A stretch of 64,000 nt of DNA from Streptomyces hoynatensis (GTDB lineage Bacteria > Actinomycetota > Actinomycetes > Streptomycetales > Streptomycetaceae), in contig NZ_RBAL01000006.1 of NCBI RefSeq assembly GCF_003626535.1, positions 186,001-250,000 of the forward strand, given 5' to 3'. This document shows, one piece after another, positions 48,664 through 58,212 of the stretch. The notes beneath the pieces were generated by a model. It was not told the DNA's origin, searched no databases, and worked only from the letters and a program-made list of their open reading frames with translations. The first letter of the stretch is position 1; the number at the start of each line of letters is the position of its first letter. The translations under genes were made by a program, and so were the position numbers.

Positions 48664-50970
48664 TCACCCCGCGGAGGGGGCGGCGGGGGTGAGACGGATC
48701 ACCAGGGATTTGCCGGCGGGAGTGTTGCTGGTGTCCGCCGTGGCGTCCAGCGGCACCAGAACGTTCGTCTCCGGGTAGTAGGCGGCGGCGCAGCCGCGGG
48801 CGGTGGGGTAGTGGACGACGCGGAACCCGGGCGCGATCCGCTCGCTGCCGTCCCGCCACTCGCTGATCAGGTCGGCGTAGGAGCCGTCGGCGAAGCCGAG
48901 TTCCCGCGCGTCCTCCGGGTTGACCAGCACCACCCGGCGCCCCCCGCTGATCCCGCGGTAGCGGTCGTCGAGGCCGTAGATCGTGGTGTTGTACTGGTCG
49001 TGGGAGCGCAGCGTCTGCAGCAGCAACCGCCCCTCGGGCAGCGCCGGGTACTCCACGGGCGCCGCCGTGAAATTGGCCTTGCCGGTCGCGGTGGGGAACG
49101 AGCGGGCGTCGCGCGGGGCGTGCGGCAGCGCGAAGCCGCCCGGCCGCGCCACCCGCTCCTCGAAGTCCTCGAAGCCCGGGATCACCCGCGCGATCCTGGC
49201 CCTGACCAGGCGGTAGTCCCCCTCGAACGCCGCCCAGGGGGTGGCGGAGCGCGCGCCGAGCACCCGCCGGGCCAGGCGGCAGACGATCGCGGGCTCGGAC
49301 AGCAGCAGCTCGCCGGCCGGCTTCAGCCGCCCACGCGAGGCGTGCACCATGCCCATCGAGTCCTCCACGGTGACGAACTGCTCGCCCGCGGCCTGCACGT
49401 CGCGCTCGGTGCGGCCGAGCGTGGGCAGGATCAGCGCCCTGGCACCGGTGACGCAGTGGGAGCGGTTCAGCTTCGTCGAGACGTGTACGGTCAGCCGCGC
49501 CCGGCGCATCGCCCGCTCGGTCACCTCGGTGTCGGGGGAGGCCGCGACGAAGTTGCCGCCCATCGCGAAGAACACCTTGACCCGCCCGTCCCGCAGGGCC
49601 CGGATGGAGTCCACCACGTCGAGCCCGGGGCGGCGCGGCGGGGCGAAGCCGAACTCGCGCTCCAGCGCGTCCAGGAGCGCGGCGGGCGGCCGTTCCACGA
49701 TGCCCATCGTGCGGTCGCCCTGCACGTTGCTGTGCCCGCGCACCGGGCAGACCCCGGCCCCCGGGCGGCCGATGTTGCCGCGCAGCAGCAGGAAGTTGAC
49801 GACCTCCCTGATGGTGGGGACCGCGTGCTTGTGCTGCGTGAGGCCCATCGCCCAGCAGACGATCACGCTGCGCGAGGCCAGCACCATGTCGAGGGCCTGC
49901 TCGATCCCGGCCCGTTCGAGGCCGGTGGCGCGCAGGGTCTGCGCCCAGTCGGCGGCCCTGGCCGCCGCGGCGAACTCCTCGAAGCCGTGCGTGTGCTCCC
50001 GCACGAACTCCGCGTCGATCGCGCCGCAGCCGGGATCGGCCTCGGCGCGCTCCAGCAGCAGCTTGTTCAGCAGCCGGAACAGCGCCTGGTCGCCGCCCAG
50101 CCTGATCTGCAGGAACAGGTCCGTCAGCCGGGTGCCGCGGCCGGCGAGGCCGCGCGGCGTCTGCGGGTTGCGGAAACGCGCCAGGCCGGCCTCGGGCAGC
50201 GGGTTCACGGTGATGATCCGGGCGCCCCGGGCCTTGGCCCGCTCCAGGGCCGTCAGCATCCTGGGGTGGTTCGTGCCCGGGTTCTGGCCGGCGACGATGA
50301 TCAGGTCCGCGCGGTGCAGGTCCTCAAGCAGCACGCTGCCCTTGCCGACGCCGAGGGTCTCGGTCAGCGCCCGGCCCGAGGACTCGTGGCACAGGTTGGA
50401 GCAGTCGGGCAGGTTGTTGGTGCCGAACTCCCGGGCGAACAGCTGGTAGAGGAACGCCGCCTCGTTGCCGGTGCGCCCCGAGGTGTAGAAGACGGCCTCG
50501 TCGGGAGAGCCGAGCGCCGTCAGCTCCTCCGCGATCAGGTCGAAGGCCCGCTCCCAGGACACCGGCTCGTAGTGGTCCGCGCCCTCGGGAAGGTACATGG
50601 GGTGGGTCAGCCGCCCCTGCTGGCCGAGCCAGTAGCCGGAGCGGGCGGCCAGCTCGGACACGGGGTGCGCGGCGAAGAAGGCGGGCGTGACCCGGCGCAG
50701 GGTGGCCTCCTCCGCCACCGCCTTCGCGCCGTTCTCGCAGAACTCCGCGGTGTGCGGCCTGCCCGGCTCCGGCCAGGCGCAGCCCGGGCAGTCGAACCCG
50801 TCCTGCTGGTTCACCCGCAGGAGGGTCAGCGCGGTGCGCCGCACGCCCATCTGGCGCCTGGCGGTGCTCAGTGCGTGCCCGATGGCCGGCAGCCCGGCCG
50901 CCGAGTCGCGCGGCGGGACCACCCTGGGGGCGTCCTGGACGGGGTCGGCCTGGGGCGGCTTGGCTGACAT
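48664..50970 (-). CDS. FdhF/YdeP-family molybdopterin oxidoreductase
   Basis: A 768-residue bis-MGD molybdoenzyme of the formate dehydrogenase-like YdeP family. CPGCAWPEP near residue 60 replaces the usual four-cysteine iron-sulfur motif, as in this family. YTSGRTGNEAAFLYQLFAREFGTNNLPDCSN, GQNPGTNHPRM and GRPGAGVCPVRGHSNVQGDRTMG are MGD-binding motifs, and LQTLRSHDQYNTTIYG starts the C-terminal domain. There is no signal peptide, so it is cytoplasmic. Family members have been linked to acid resistance in E. coli; the substrate is unknown. Start ATG at 50970 gives MSAKPPQAD. It lies 24 bases upstream of the thioesterase gene on the same strand and is probably cotranscribed with it. Confidence 0.92.
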   Translation of the reverse strand: MSAKPPQADPVQDAPRVVPPRDSAAGLPAIGHALSTARRQMGVRRTALTLLRVNQQDGFDCPGCAWPEPGRPHTAEFCENGAKAVAEEATLRRVTPAFFAAHPVSELAARSGYWLGQQGRLTHPMYLPEGADHYEPVSWERAFDLIAEELTALGSPDEAVFYTSGRTGNEAAFLYQLFAREFGTNNLPDCSNLCHESSGRALTETLGVGKGSVLLEDLHRADLIIVAGQNPGTNHPRMLTALERAKARGARIITVNPLPEAGLARFRNPQTPRGLAGRGTRLTDLFLQIRLGGDQALFRLLNKLLLERAEADPGCGAIDAEFVREHTHGFEEFAAAARAADWAQTLRATGLERAGIEQALDMVLASRSVIVCWAMGLTQHKHAVPTIREVVNFLLLRGNIGRPGAGVCPVRGHSNVQGDRTMGIVERPPAALLDALEREFGFAPPRRPGLDVVDSIRALRDGRVKVFFAMGGNFVAASPDTEVTERAMRRARLTVHVSTKLNRSHCVTGARALILPTLGRTERDVQAAGEQFVTVEDSMGMVHASRGRLKPAGELLLSEPAIVCRLARRVLGARSATPWAAFEGDYRLVRARIARVIPGFEDFEERVARPGGFALPHAPRDARSFPTATGKANFTAAPVEYPALPEGRLLLQTLRSHDQYNTTIYGLDDRYRGISGGRRVVLVNPEDARELGFADGSYADLISEWRDGSERIAPGFRVVHYPTARGCAAAYYPETNVLVPLDATADTSNTPAGKSLVIRLTPAAPSAG

Positions 50971-51188
50971 GGCGGCCCTCCTGGCTGCTCGGCTTCCTGT
51001 GGGCCCGGACCTTCCCCGGGTCCCCCCACCTTCCCATGCCTTCCGGCGCCTTCCCCCGTGCGCGCGTGCCAGGCCCCGCGCCCCCGTGCGGATTGCGCAG
51101 GCGCTGCGTGCGGCGCCCGGCCCCCGGCCCGGCGCGCGCCCGGGCGCAGCCGGCCCGGCCCCGATCGTCCCACGGGGGCGCGGGGGAG

Positions 51189-51210
51189 TGTCAGTGGTCC
51201 GTGGCAGGAT
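51189..51210 (+). promoter_or_regulatory. PafBC/RecA-NDp-type promoter of polA
   Basis: TGTCAGTG (51189-51196), eight bases, CAGGAT (51205-51210) matches the published mycobacterial DNA-damage promoter motif tTGTCRgtg-N8-TAnnnT, except that the -10 begins with C. Seven bases later is the GTG of polA, so the mRNA would be leaderless. Confidence 0.75.
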
Positions 51211-51217
51211 CGGTGAC

Positions 51218-53974
51218 GTGGCAGACAAGCAGCTGGAGGCCCAGACCATGACCGCGTCCCCGACCGCGACCGCGTCCCCGACCGCGTCGGATGCGGCGAG
51301 CGCGCCGCGCCTGCTCCTGCTGGACGGGCACTCGCTCGCCTACCGGGCCTTCTTCGCCCTGCCCGCGGAGAATTTCACCACCGCGGTCGGCCAGCCGACG
51401 AACGCGATCTACGGCTTCACCTCCATGCTGGCGAACACGCTGCGCGACGAGGAGCCCACGCACCTGGCGGTCGCCTTCGACGTCTCGCGGAAGACCTGGC
51501 GCTCGGAGCGCTACGCGGAGTACAAGGCCACCAGGTCCGCGACGCCCGACGAGTTCAAGGGCCAGGTCGAGCTGATCGGCGAGCTCCTGGACGCCATGCG
51601 CGTGCCCCGCTTCGCGGTCGAGGGGTACGAGGCGGACGACGTGATCGCCACGCTCGCCACCCGGGCCGCGGACGAGGGCTTCCAGGTCTCCATCGTCACC
51701 GGCGACCGGGACGCCTTCCAGCTGGTCGGCGACCGGGTCACCGTGCTCTACCCGACGAAGGGCGTCTCGGAGCTGACGCGCTTCACCCCCGAGAAGGTGC
51801 TGGAGAAGTACGGCCTGCCCCCCGCCCGCTACCCGGACTTCGCCGCCCTGCGCGGCGACCCCTCGGACAACCTCCCCGGCATCCCCGGCGTCGGCGAGAA
51901 GACGGCCGCCAAGTGGATCAACCAGTTCGGCTCCCTCGACGACCTGGCGGCCCGCGCCGACGAGGTCAAGGGCAAGGCCGGGCAGAATCTCCGCGAGCAC
52001 CTGGAGTCCGTCCGGCTCAACCGCGTGCTGACCGAGCTGGTCCGCGACATCGACCTGGGCTGTGGCCCCGCCGACCTCGCCCGCGAGCCCTACGACCTGG
52101 CCGCGCTCACCGTCCTGCTCGACGCCCTCGAGTTCCGCAACCCGAGCCTGCGCGAGCGCCTGTTCGCCGTCGACCCCGGCGCGGCGGGCGAGCAGCCGGC
52201 CGCCGCGGCCGAGGTGGAGATCAGCGGCGAGATCCTCACCGGCGGCGGCCTGGCCGGCTGGCTGGCCGAGCACGGGACGGGCCCGCTCGGCCTTGCCACC
52301 CTGGACGACTGGAAGCTGGGCGCCGGCACGGTGCACGCCGTGGCCCTAGCCGCCGCCGAGGGCCCGGCCGCCTGGTTCGACCCCTCGGGGATCGGCGAGG
52401 AGGACGAGCGGGCGTTCGCCGCCTGGTCCGCGGACGCCGCCAGGCCCAAGGTCCTGCACAACGCCAAGGGCGTGCGGCGGGTCTTCGCCGAGCACGGCTG
52501 GGACGTGGCCGGGATCACCATGGACACCGCCCTGGCGGCCTACCTGGTGCAGCCGGGGCGCCGCTCCTTCGCCCTGGACGCGCTGAGCGTCGAGTTCCTG
52601 GCCAGGGAGCTGGCCCAGCCCGCCGACGCCGGCGGTCAACTCGCCTTCGGGACGGACGACTCCGCGGAGGCCGAGGCGCTGATGCGCCAGGCCCGCACCA
52701 TCCTCGACCTCGGCGAGGCGTTCCGCGGCAGGCTCGGCGAGGTCGGCGCCGACCACCTGCTGACGGACCTGGAGCTGCCCACCTCCGCGCTGCTCGCCGA
52801 CATGGAGCGGGCGGGCATCGCGGCCGACCGCGCCTGGCTGGAGCGCCTGGAGCAGCAGTTCGCCGCCGCCGTGCAGCAGGCCGTCACCGAGGCCCACGCC
52901 TCCGTGGGGCACGAGTTCAACCTCGGCTCGCCCAAGCAGCTCCAGGAGGTGCTCTTCGGCGAGCTCGGCCTCCCGAAGACGAAGAAGACGAAGACCGGGT
53001 ACACCACCGACGCGGACGCGCTGACCTGGCTCGCCACCCAGACCGAGCACGAGCTGCCGGTGATCATGCTGCGCCACCGGGAGCAGGCCAGGCTGCGCAC
53101 CACGGTCGAGGGCCTGATCAAGACCATCGCCTCGGACGGCCGCATCCACACGACCTTCCAGCAGACCGTGGCGGCCACGGGACGCCTGTCCTCCACCGAT
53201 CCCAACCTGCAGAACATCCCGGTCCGCACCGACGAGGGCCGGGCCATCAGGCGCGGCTTCGTGGTGGGGGAGGGCTTCGAGTCCCTGCTGACCGCCGACT
53301 ACAGCCAGATCGAGCTGCGGGTGATGGCCCACCTGTCCCAGGACGCGGGCCTGATCGAGGCGTTCACCACCGGCGAGGACCTGCACACCACCGTCGCCTC
53401 CCAGGTCTTCTCGGTGGGCAAGGAGCAGGTGGACGCGGAGATGCGGCGCCGGATCAAGGCCATGAGCTACGGCCTGGCCTACGGCCTCTCCGCCTTCGGC
53501 CTGTCCCAGCAGCTGAGCATCTCGCCCGACGAGGCCCGCGGGCTGATGGACACCTACTTCGAGCGCTTCGGCGGGGTGCGGGACTACCTGCACCACGTCG
53601 TGGAGGAGGCCAGGGCCGTGGGCTACACCCAGACCATGCTCGGCCGCCGCCGCTACCTGCCCGACCTGACCAGCTCCAACCGGCAGCGGCGCGAGATGGC
53701 CGAGCGCATGGCGCTCAACGCCCCGATCCAGGGCACCGCGGCCGACATCGTCAAGATCGCCATGCTCCGGGTGGCCGAGGCGCTCGCCCGCGAGGGGCTG
53801 CGCTCCCGGATGCTGCTCCAGGTGCACGACGAGATCGTGCTCGAAGTCGCCCCTGGCGAGCGGGAGCCGGTCGAGGAGCTGGTGCGGCGCGAGATGTCCG
53901 GGGCGGTGACCCTGCGGGCCCCGCTCGACGTCTCCGTCGGCCACGGCGACACCTGGGAGTCGGCGGCGCACTGA
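51218..53974 (+). CDS. polA: DNA polymerase I
   Basis: Fills gaps in repair and removes Okazaki primers. The 918-residue protein has an N-terminal 5' nuclease (LLLLDGHSLAYRAFFAL, VTGDRDAFQLV, GIPGVGEKTAA), a central 3'-5' exonuclease-like domain (about 320-500) lacking the obvious acidic motif of an active proofreader, and a polymerase domain with LTADYSQIELRVMAHLS (motif A), RRRIKAMSYGLAYGLSAFGL (motif B) and LLQVHDEIVLE (motif C). I chose the GTG at 51218 because a promoter -10 lies seven bases upstream; ATG at 51248 with GGAGG before it is a good alternative and would give 908 residues. Confidence 0.96.
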   Translation: MADKQLEAQTMTASPTATASPTASDAASAPRLLLLDGHSLAYRAFFALPAENFTTAVGQPTNAIYGFTSMLANTLRDEEPTHLAVAFDVSRKTWRSERYAEYKATRSATPDEFKGQVELIGELLDAMRVPRFAVEGYEADDVIATLATRAADEGFQVSIVTGDRDAFQLVGDRVTVLYPTKGVSELTRFTPEKVLEKYGLPPARYPDFAALRGDPSDNLPGIPGVGEKTAAKWINQFGSLDDLAARADEVKGKAGQNLREHLESVRLNRVLTELVRDIDLGCGPADLAREPYDLAALTVLLDALEFRNPSLRERLFAVDPGAAGEQPAAAAEVEISGEILTGGGLAGWLAEHGTGPLGLATLDDWKLGAGTVHAVALAAAEGPAAWFDPSGIGEEDERAFAAWSADAARPKVLHNAKGVRRVFAEHGWDVAGITMDTALAAYLVQPGRRSFALDALSVEFLARELAQPADAGGQLAFGTDDSAEAEALMRQARTILDLGEAFRGRLGEVGADHLLTDLELPTSALLADMERAGIAADRAWLERLEQQFAAAVQQAVTEAHASVGHEFNLGSPKQLQEVLFGELGLPKTKKTKTGYTTDADALTWLATQTEHELPVIMLRHREQARLRTTVEGLIKTIASDGRIHTTFQQTVAATGRLSSTDPNLQNIPVRTDEGRAIRRGFVVGEGFESLLTADYSQIELRVMAHLSQDAGLIEAFTTGEDLHTTVASQVFSVGKEQVDAEMRRRIKAMSYGLAYGLSAFGLSQQLSISPDEARGLMDTYFERFGGVRDYLHHVVEEARAVGYTQTMLGRRRYLPDLTSSNRQRREMAERMALNAPIQGTAADIVKIAMLRVAEALAREGLRSRMLLQVHDEIVLEVAPGEREPVEELVRREMSGAVTLRAPLDVSVGHGDTWESAAH

Positions 53975-54581
53975 CGACGCCGCCCCCACCGGCACCGGCC
54001 GGCCCGGCATCCGGCCCGGCTCGGCCTCCCCGGCACCGGCCCGGCGCTGCCCGGCGTTGCCCGGCATCCCGTCCGGGGCGGCCCCCCGCCGGGCCCGCCC
54101 GGCCGGACGGCGTGCCCCGGCGCCCGGGAGGCGCCCGGGCCCGGCGCATCGGCCGCCCGCCGCGCCCCGGGGCGGGCCCCACGGCGCGTGCCAGGCCGCC
54201 GTGAGGGCCGGGGATGTTCTGTGAGTTTCCGGTGGGCGATTCGGGGAAATCGCCCAGCTCGCCCGCGGCTTCCCACGCCGCCGCCGCCTCCGGCGCGCGC
54301 GCCGCGGCCCCCCGGGCCGCCGCCCCCGGGGCGCGTTCCGGCGCAGGGCCGGGCGTGGCCGTGGCCCCTGGCCTGCCCGAATCGGCCGCCCGGGGGCGCC
54401 CGCCGCGGGCCGGAGCGCGGCGGCCGGGACCGCCGCCGCCGCGGACACGGGCCGCGGGCGGCGCCGTGGAGCTTCCCCAACTGCCATGCGCGCGACGGCG
54501 GTAGGTACCTGGTCCGGGAGGCGGCAGGTGTCGTACTGTCGTCCCGGTCGCTGAACGACCCGCAGGCAAAGGGGGATGCGC
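53975..54581. other. Gene-free gap after polA, 607 bases
   Basis: The first 200 bases are CGGC/CCGGCC-rich with several short imperfect repeats such as CCGGCACCGG. Apparent frames are Ala/Arg/Pro shadows. A hairpin at 54233-54256 is listed separately. The last 100 bases should hold the promoter of the lytic transglycosylase gene; TACTGT near 54534 could be its -10. Confidence 0.5.
54233..54256 (+). terminator. Hairpin with 9-base-pair stem
   Basis: TGGGCGATT and AATCGCCCA pair around CGGGGA. It lies 260 bases after polA. It could be a terminator or a regulatory hairpin; there is no T-run. Confidence 0.4.
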
Positions 54582-56093
54582 GTGAGTTTGCGTATCGGCA
54601 GGTTCCGCAAGGGTGTTTCGGGTTCGGCCGTAGCCGCAGCCGCGATGGCCGCCCTGACCGCCTCGCAGGCCACCGAGGTGCTCACCGACCACACCGACCA
54701 GCCGGAGGCGCAGGACGAGGCCACCGCACCCGATTCCGCCGCCGACGGCGAGCAGCCCGAGTACGACCTCCCTTACCACACCGATCTCCCCCCGCTGGAC
54801 ACCCGCGAGCCCGGCCGGCACGAAGGGGGCGAGGGCGCCGGGGACATCCAGGTGGGAGACGCCGCCTCCGGCATACCCGCGACCGTGCTCGACGCCTACC
54901 GTCAGGCCGAGGCGAGCCTCGCGGGCAGCATCCCCGGCTGCAACCTGGAGTGGGAGGTCCTGGCCGCCATCGGCAAGGTCGAGTCGGGCCACGCCAGGGG
55001 CGGCGACGTCACCCCCGACGGCACCACCACCAGCCCCATCCTCGGCCCGGTCCTCAACGGCAACGGCTTCGCCGCGATATCCGACACCGACGGCGGCCGG
55101 TGGGACTCCGACTCCCTCTACGACCGCGCGGTCGGGCCCATGCAGTTCATCCCCTCGACCTGGGACCGCTGGGGCGCCGACGGAAACGGCGACGGCGTCG
55201 CCGACCCCAACAACGTGTACGACGCGGCGCTCGCCGCCGGCGAGTACCTCTGCGCCTCGGACCGCGACCTCTCCGTCGCCGCCGACCTCGACCGCGCCCT
55301 GCTGAGCTACAACCACTCCTGGGACTACGTCCACACGGTCCGCTCCTGGCTGGACTTCTACCACCGGGGCACCCACGAGGTCCCCGACGGCGAGGGCGAG
55401 CTCCCCACCAGCCCCGGCCCCGGCAATCCCTCGGGCGGGGACCGCACCGGCAACGACGAGCACCCCTCCGGCGGCCGGGACACCACCCGCCCGCCGGCCA
55501 CCGCCGACGGCTCCCTCGACCCCGACCCCTCCGAGGACCCCGCGGACCCCGCCGACCCGGGGGATCCCTCGGACCCGTCAGACCCTTCTGACCCTTCTGA
55601 TCCCTCTGACCCCTCCGACCCGGCCGACCCTTCGGATCCGTCCGACCCCTCGGACCCCTCGGATCCTTCGGACCCCGACAACCCCAAGGACCCCGCCGAC
55701 CCCGCCGACCCGGACGGCAGCGACCCGGGCGACCCCTCGGACAGCGGCTCCCCCGAGTGCGGCGAGCCCACCGACCCGGCGGACCCGGGCGACGGCACCG
55801 ACCCCGGCACCGGCGAGGAGACCGGGGACCCGGCCGAGGGGGAGGACCCCGAGGGCGCCGGCGACGCCGAGGGCACGGGCGAGGACCCGTCGGACGGCGA
55901 GGACACCACGGACCCCGGCGACCCGGAGGACCCGGAGGACCCGGACGAGGACTGCCAGGGCGCCGGCGAGGACCCGGACGAGGGCGAGGAGGGCTCCGGC
56001 GGCGAGGAGACCGAGAGCGACAGCGGCTCCGGCGGGCAGGAGCAGCCCGCCACCGCCACCACGGTGGCCCTGGTCGACCGCCGCGCCGTCTGA
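54582..56093 (+). CDS. Secreted lytic transglycosylase with Asp-Pro-Ser repeat tail
   Basis: A 503-residue exported protein that should cleave the glycan strands of peptidoglycan. A basic start and hydrophobic stretch (GSAVAAAAMAALTASQA) form a signal peptide. The catalytic domain spans about residues 100-260: LAAIGKVESGHARGG holds the catalytic Glu near 134 and AVGPMQFIPSTWDRWG is the SLT/MltB-type motif. From about residue 310 on, the protein is acidic Asp-Pro-Ser/Ala/Glu low-complexity repeat to the end. I chose GTG at 54582 because AAAGGGGG ends six bases before it; the ATG at 54576 touches that ribosome site. Confidence 0.88.
   Translation: MSLRIGRFRKGVSGSAVAAAAMAALTASQATEVLTDHTDQPEAQDEATAPDSAADGEQPEYDLPYHTDLPPLDTREPGRHEGGEGAGDIQVGDAASGIPATVLDAYRQAEASLAGSIPGCNLEWEVLAAIGKVESGHARGGDVTPDGTTTSPILGPVLNGNGFAAISDTDGGRWDSDSLYDRAVGPMQFIPSTWDRWGADGNGDGVADPNNVYDAALAAGEYLCASDRDLSVAADLDRALLSYNHSWDYVHTVRSWLDFYHRGTHEVPDGEGELPTSPGPGNPSGGDRTGNDEHPSGGRDTTRPPATADGSLDPDPSEDPADPADPGDPSDPSDPSDPSDPSDPSDPADPSDPSDPSDPSDPSDPDNPKDPADPADPDGSDPGDPSDSGSPECGEPTDPADPGDGTDPGTGEETGDPAEGEDPEGAGDAEGTGEDPSDGEDTTDPGDPEDPEDPDEDCQGAGEDPDEGEEGSGGEETESDSGSGGQEQPATATTVALVDRRAV
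55518..55744 (+). repeat. DPS/DPA codon repeat inside the lytic transglycosylase gene
   Basis: A 9-base period encodes runs of Asp-Pro-Ser and Asp-Pro-Ala. Codon choice varies (TCC, TCT, TCG, TCA for Ser), so the repeat is kept at protein level rather than freshly duplicated. The number of units may vary between strains. Confidence 0.85.
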
Positions 56094-56112
56094 GGGCCCG
56101 CCGCACCCGATC

Positions 56113-56140
56113 GCGCGCCGGGCGGCCACGCCCGGCGCGC
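56113..56140 (+). terminator. Terminator hairpin after the lytic transglycosylase gene
   Basis: A perfect 11-base-pair stem (56113-56123 with 56130-56140) and a 6-base loop, 20 bases after the stop. Confidence 0.7.
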
Positions 56141-56400
56141 CACGGTCGGGCAGGGTGCCGCCACCCGGGGTGAGCCCCGGGGGCCACCCCGCGATTCCGC
56201 CGGCCGGGCCGAGCCACTAGGCTCGGCCACCACGGCCCACCGGGCCGCCCCGCCCCGGCAGGGCGCGAGCGCCGGTGACCGTCCCCGCACCTCCCGGCTT
56301 GGCGTGTCGCCGGAGGCGCGCGCGGGGCGCGTGTCACTCGCGTGGCGCCGGGAAGCGCCGCTTTTGGCCCGATAGCGCCCCTCGTGGGGCGAACCGCGCA

Positions 56401-56429
56401 TTGACCCTGCTCCGAAGCCCCCGTATGCT
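56401..56429 (+). promoter_or_regulatory. rpsA: rpsA promoter
   Basis: TTGACC (56401-56406), 17 bases, TATGCT (56424-56429): a near-consensus vegetative promoter. Transcription would begin near 56436, giving a leader of about 190 bases. The leader contains GTCGGCA/TGCCGAC arms near 56554-56594. It also contains a 31-codon frame, 56490-56585, with no ribosome site. Confidence 0.8.
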
Positions 56430-56625
56430 ATAAGGCGCGCTGCGGGCTTGCGCGCCTCGGACGGAGCAGGTCGCGCTCGCACCTGTTGTATGTCCCTCGG
56501 TTTCGGGGCGCTTCCGGTTTCAGGTCTCGGTTGGCGCTTCTCAGGCTGTCCGGCGTCGGCAGTGCGATACGGGCCTTCGGCGTAGCAGTGCCGACGAACA
56601 TGTCCGTACCGGAGCCCTTTACCAC

Positions 56626-58125
56626 ATGACGAGCAGCACCGAGCCCACCGTGACCACCCCGCAGGTTGCGGTCAACGACATCGGTTCCGAGGAAGCCTTC
56701 CTCGCCGCGATCGACGAGACGATCAAGTACTTCAACGACGGCGACATCGTCGACGGCGTCATCGTGAAGGTCGACCGGGACGAGGTCCTGCTCGACATCG
56801 GTTACAAGACCGAGGGCGTCATCCCCTCGCGTGAGCTGTCGATCAAGCACGACGTCGACCCCAACGAGGTCGTCGCCGTCGGCGACGAGATCGAGGCGCT
56901 CGTCCTCCAGAAGGAGGACAAGGAAGGCCGCCTCATCCTCTCCAAGAAGCGCGCCCAGTACGAGCGCGCCTGGGGGACCATCGAGAAGATCAAGGACGAG
57001 GACGGCATCGTCACCGGCACCGTGATCGAGGTCGTCAAGGGCGGCCTGATCCTCGACATCGGGCTGCGCGGCTTCCTGCCGGCCTCCCTGGTCGAGATGC
57101 GCCGGGTCCGCGACCTCCAGCCGTACGTCGGCAAGGAGCTCGAGGCCAAGATCATCGAGCTCGACAAGAACCGCAACAACGTGGTTCTCTCCCGCCGCGC
57201 CTGGCTGGAGCAGACCCAGAGCGAGGTCCGCCAGACCTTCCTCACCACCCTGCAGAAGGGCCAGGTGCGCTCCGGCGTCGTCTCCTCGATCGTCAACTTC
57301 GGCGCCTTCGTCGACCTCGGCGGCGTCGACGGCCTGGTCCACGTGTCCGAGCTGTCCTGGAAGCACATCGACCACCCCTCCGAGGTCGTCGAGGTCGGCC
57401 AGGAGGTCACGGTCGAGGTGCTGGACGTCGACATGGACCGCGAGCGCGTCTCGCTGTCGCTGAAGGCGACCCAGGAAGACCCGTGGCAGCAGTTCGCCAG
57501 GACGCACCAGATCGGGCAGGTCGTCCCGGGCAAGGTCACCAAGCTGGTGCCGTTCGGCGCGTTCGTCCGGGTGGACGAGGGCATCGAGGGCCTGGTCCAC
57601 ATCTCCGAGCTGGCCGAGCGCCACGTGGAGATCCCGGAGCAGGTCGTCCAGGTCAACGACGAGATCTTCGTCAAGGTCATCGACATCGACCTGGAGCGCC
57701 GCCGGATCAGCCTCTCCCTCAAGCAGGCGAACGAGAACTTCGGCCCCGACCCGCTCGCGGTGGAGTTCGACCCGACCCTGTACGGCATGGCCGCCTCCTA
57801 CGACGACCAGGGCAACTACATCTACCCCGAGGGCTTCGACCCGGAGGCGAACGACTGGCTGCCCGGGTACGAGAAGCAGCGCGAGGAGTGGGAGCGCCAG
57901 TACGCCGAGGCGCAGCAGCGCTTCGAGCAGCACCAGGCGCAGGTCATCAAGTCGCGCGAGGCGGACGCCCAGGCCGAGGCCGAGGCGGCGGGCGGCGGCG
58001 GCCAGGGTCAGTCCGGCGGCTCCGGCGGCTCGTACTCCTCGCCGCAGCCGGACGACTCCGGCGCGCTGGCCTCCGACGAGGCGCTTGCCGCGCTCCGCGA
58101 GAAGCTGGCCGGCGGCCAGAGCTGA
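56626..58125 (+). CDS. rpsA: 30S ribosomal protein S1
   Basis: mRNA-binding protein of the small ribosomal subunit. The 499-residue protein has four S1 (OB-fold) repeats at about 36-105, 122-188, 208-276 and 293-362, seen in GDIVDGVIVKVDRDEVLLDIGYKTEG, GQVRSGVVSSIVNFGAFVDLGGVDGLVH and GQVVPGKVTKLVPFGAFVRVDEGIEGLVH. Four repeats rather than six is the normal actinobacterial form. The last 60 residues are Gln/Glu then Gly/Ser-rich. A 20-base-pair terminator follows. Confidence 0.98.
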   Translation: MTSSTEPTVTTPQVAVNDIGSEEAFLAAIDETIKYFNDGDIVDGVIVKVDRDEVLLDIGYKTEGVIPSRELSIKHDVDPNEVVAVGDEIEALVLQKEDKEGRLILSKKRAQYERAWGTIEKIKDEDGIVTGTVIEVVKGGLILDIGLRGFLPASLVEMRRVRDLQPYVGKELEAKIIELDKNRNNVVLSRRAWLEQTQSEVRQTFLTTLQKGQVRSGVVSSIVNFGAFVDLGGVDGLVHVSELSWKHIDHPSEVVEVGQEVTVEVLDVDMDRERVSLSLKATQEDPWQQFARTHQIGQVVPGKVTKLVPFGAFVRVDEGIEGLVHISELAERHVEIPEQVVQVNDEIFVKVIDIDLERRRISLSLKQANENFGPDPLAVEFDPTLYGMAASYDDQGNYIYPEGFDPEANDWLPGYEKQREEWERQYAEAQQRFEQHQAQVIKSREADAQAEAEAAGGGGQGQSGGSGGSYSSPQPDDSGALASDEALAALREKLAGGQS

Positions 58126-58212
58126 GGCTCCGGGGCGGGCCCGAGCGGCCCGCCCGCCAGGCGCAGGTCGGCGCCCGCCCCGGCGGGCCGTCGGCCAGGG
58201 CGCCGCGATCGT

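Noticed and set aside
54214..54504. 96-codon frame in the gap after polA
   Set aside because: Composition is Ala/Pro/Arg low-complexity typical of high-GC noise, no ribosome site and no recognisable motif.
54480..54581. c-di-AMP (ydaO) riboswitch before the lytic transglycosylase
   Set aside because: The leader is too short and lacks the conserved core; only GGTCGCTGAAC looked similar.
56490..56585. 31-codon frame in the rpsA leader
   Set aside because: No Shine-Dalgarno sequence and no special codons such as Trp or Leu runs; kept only as a note.
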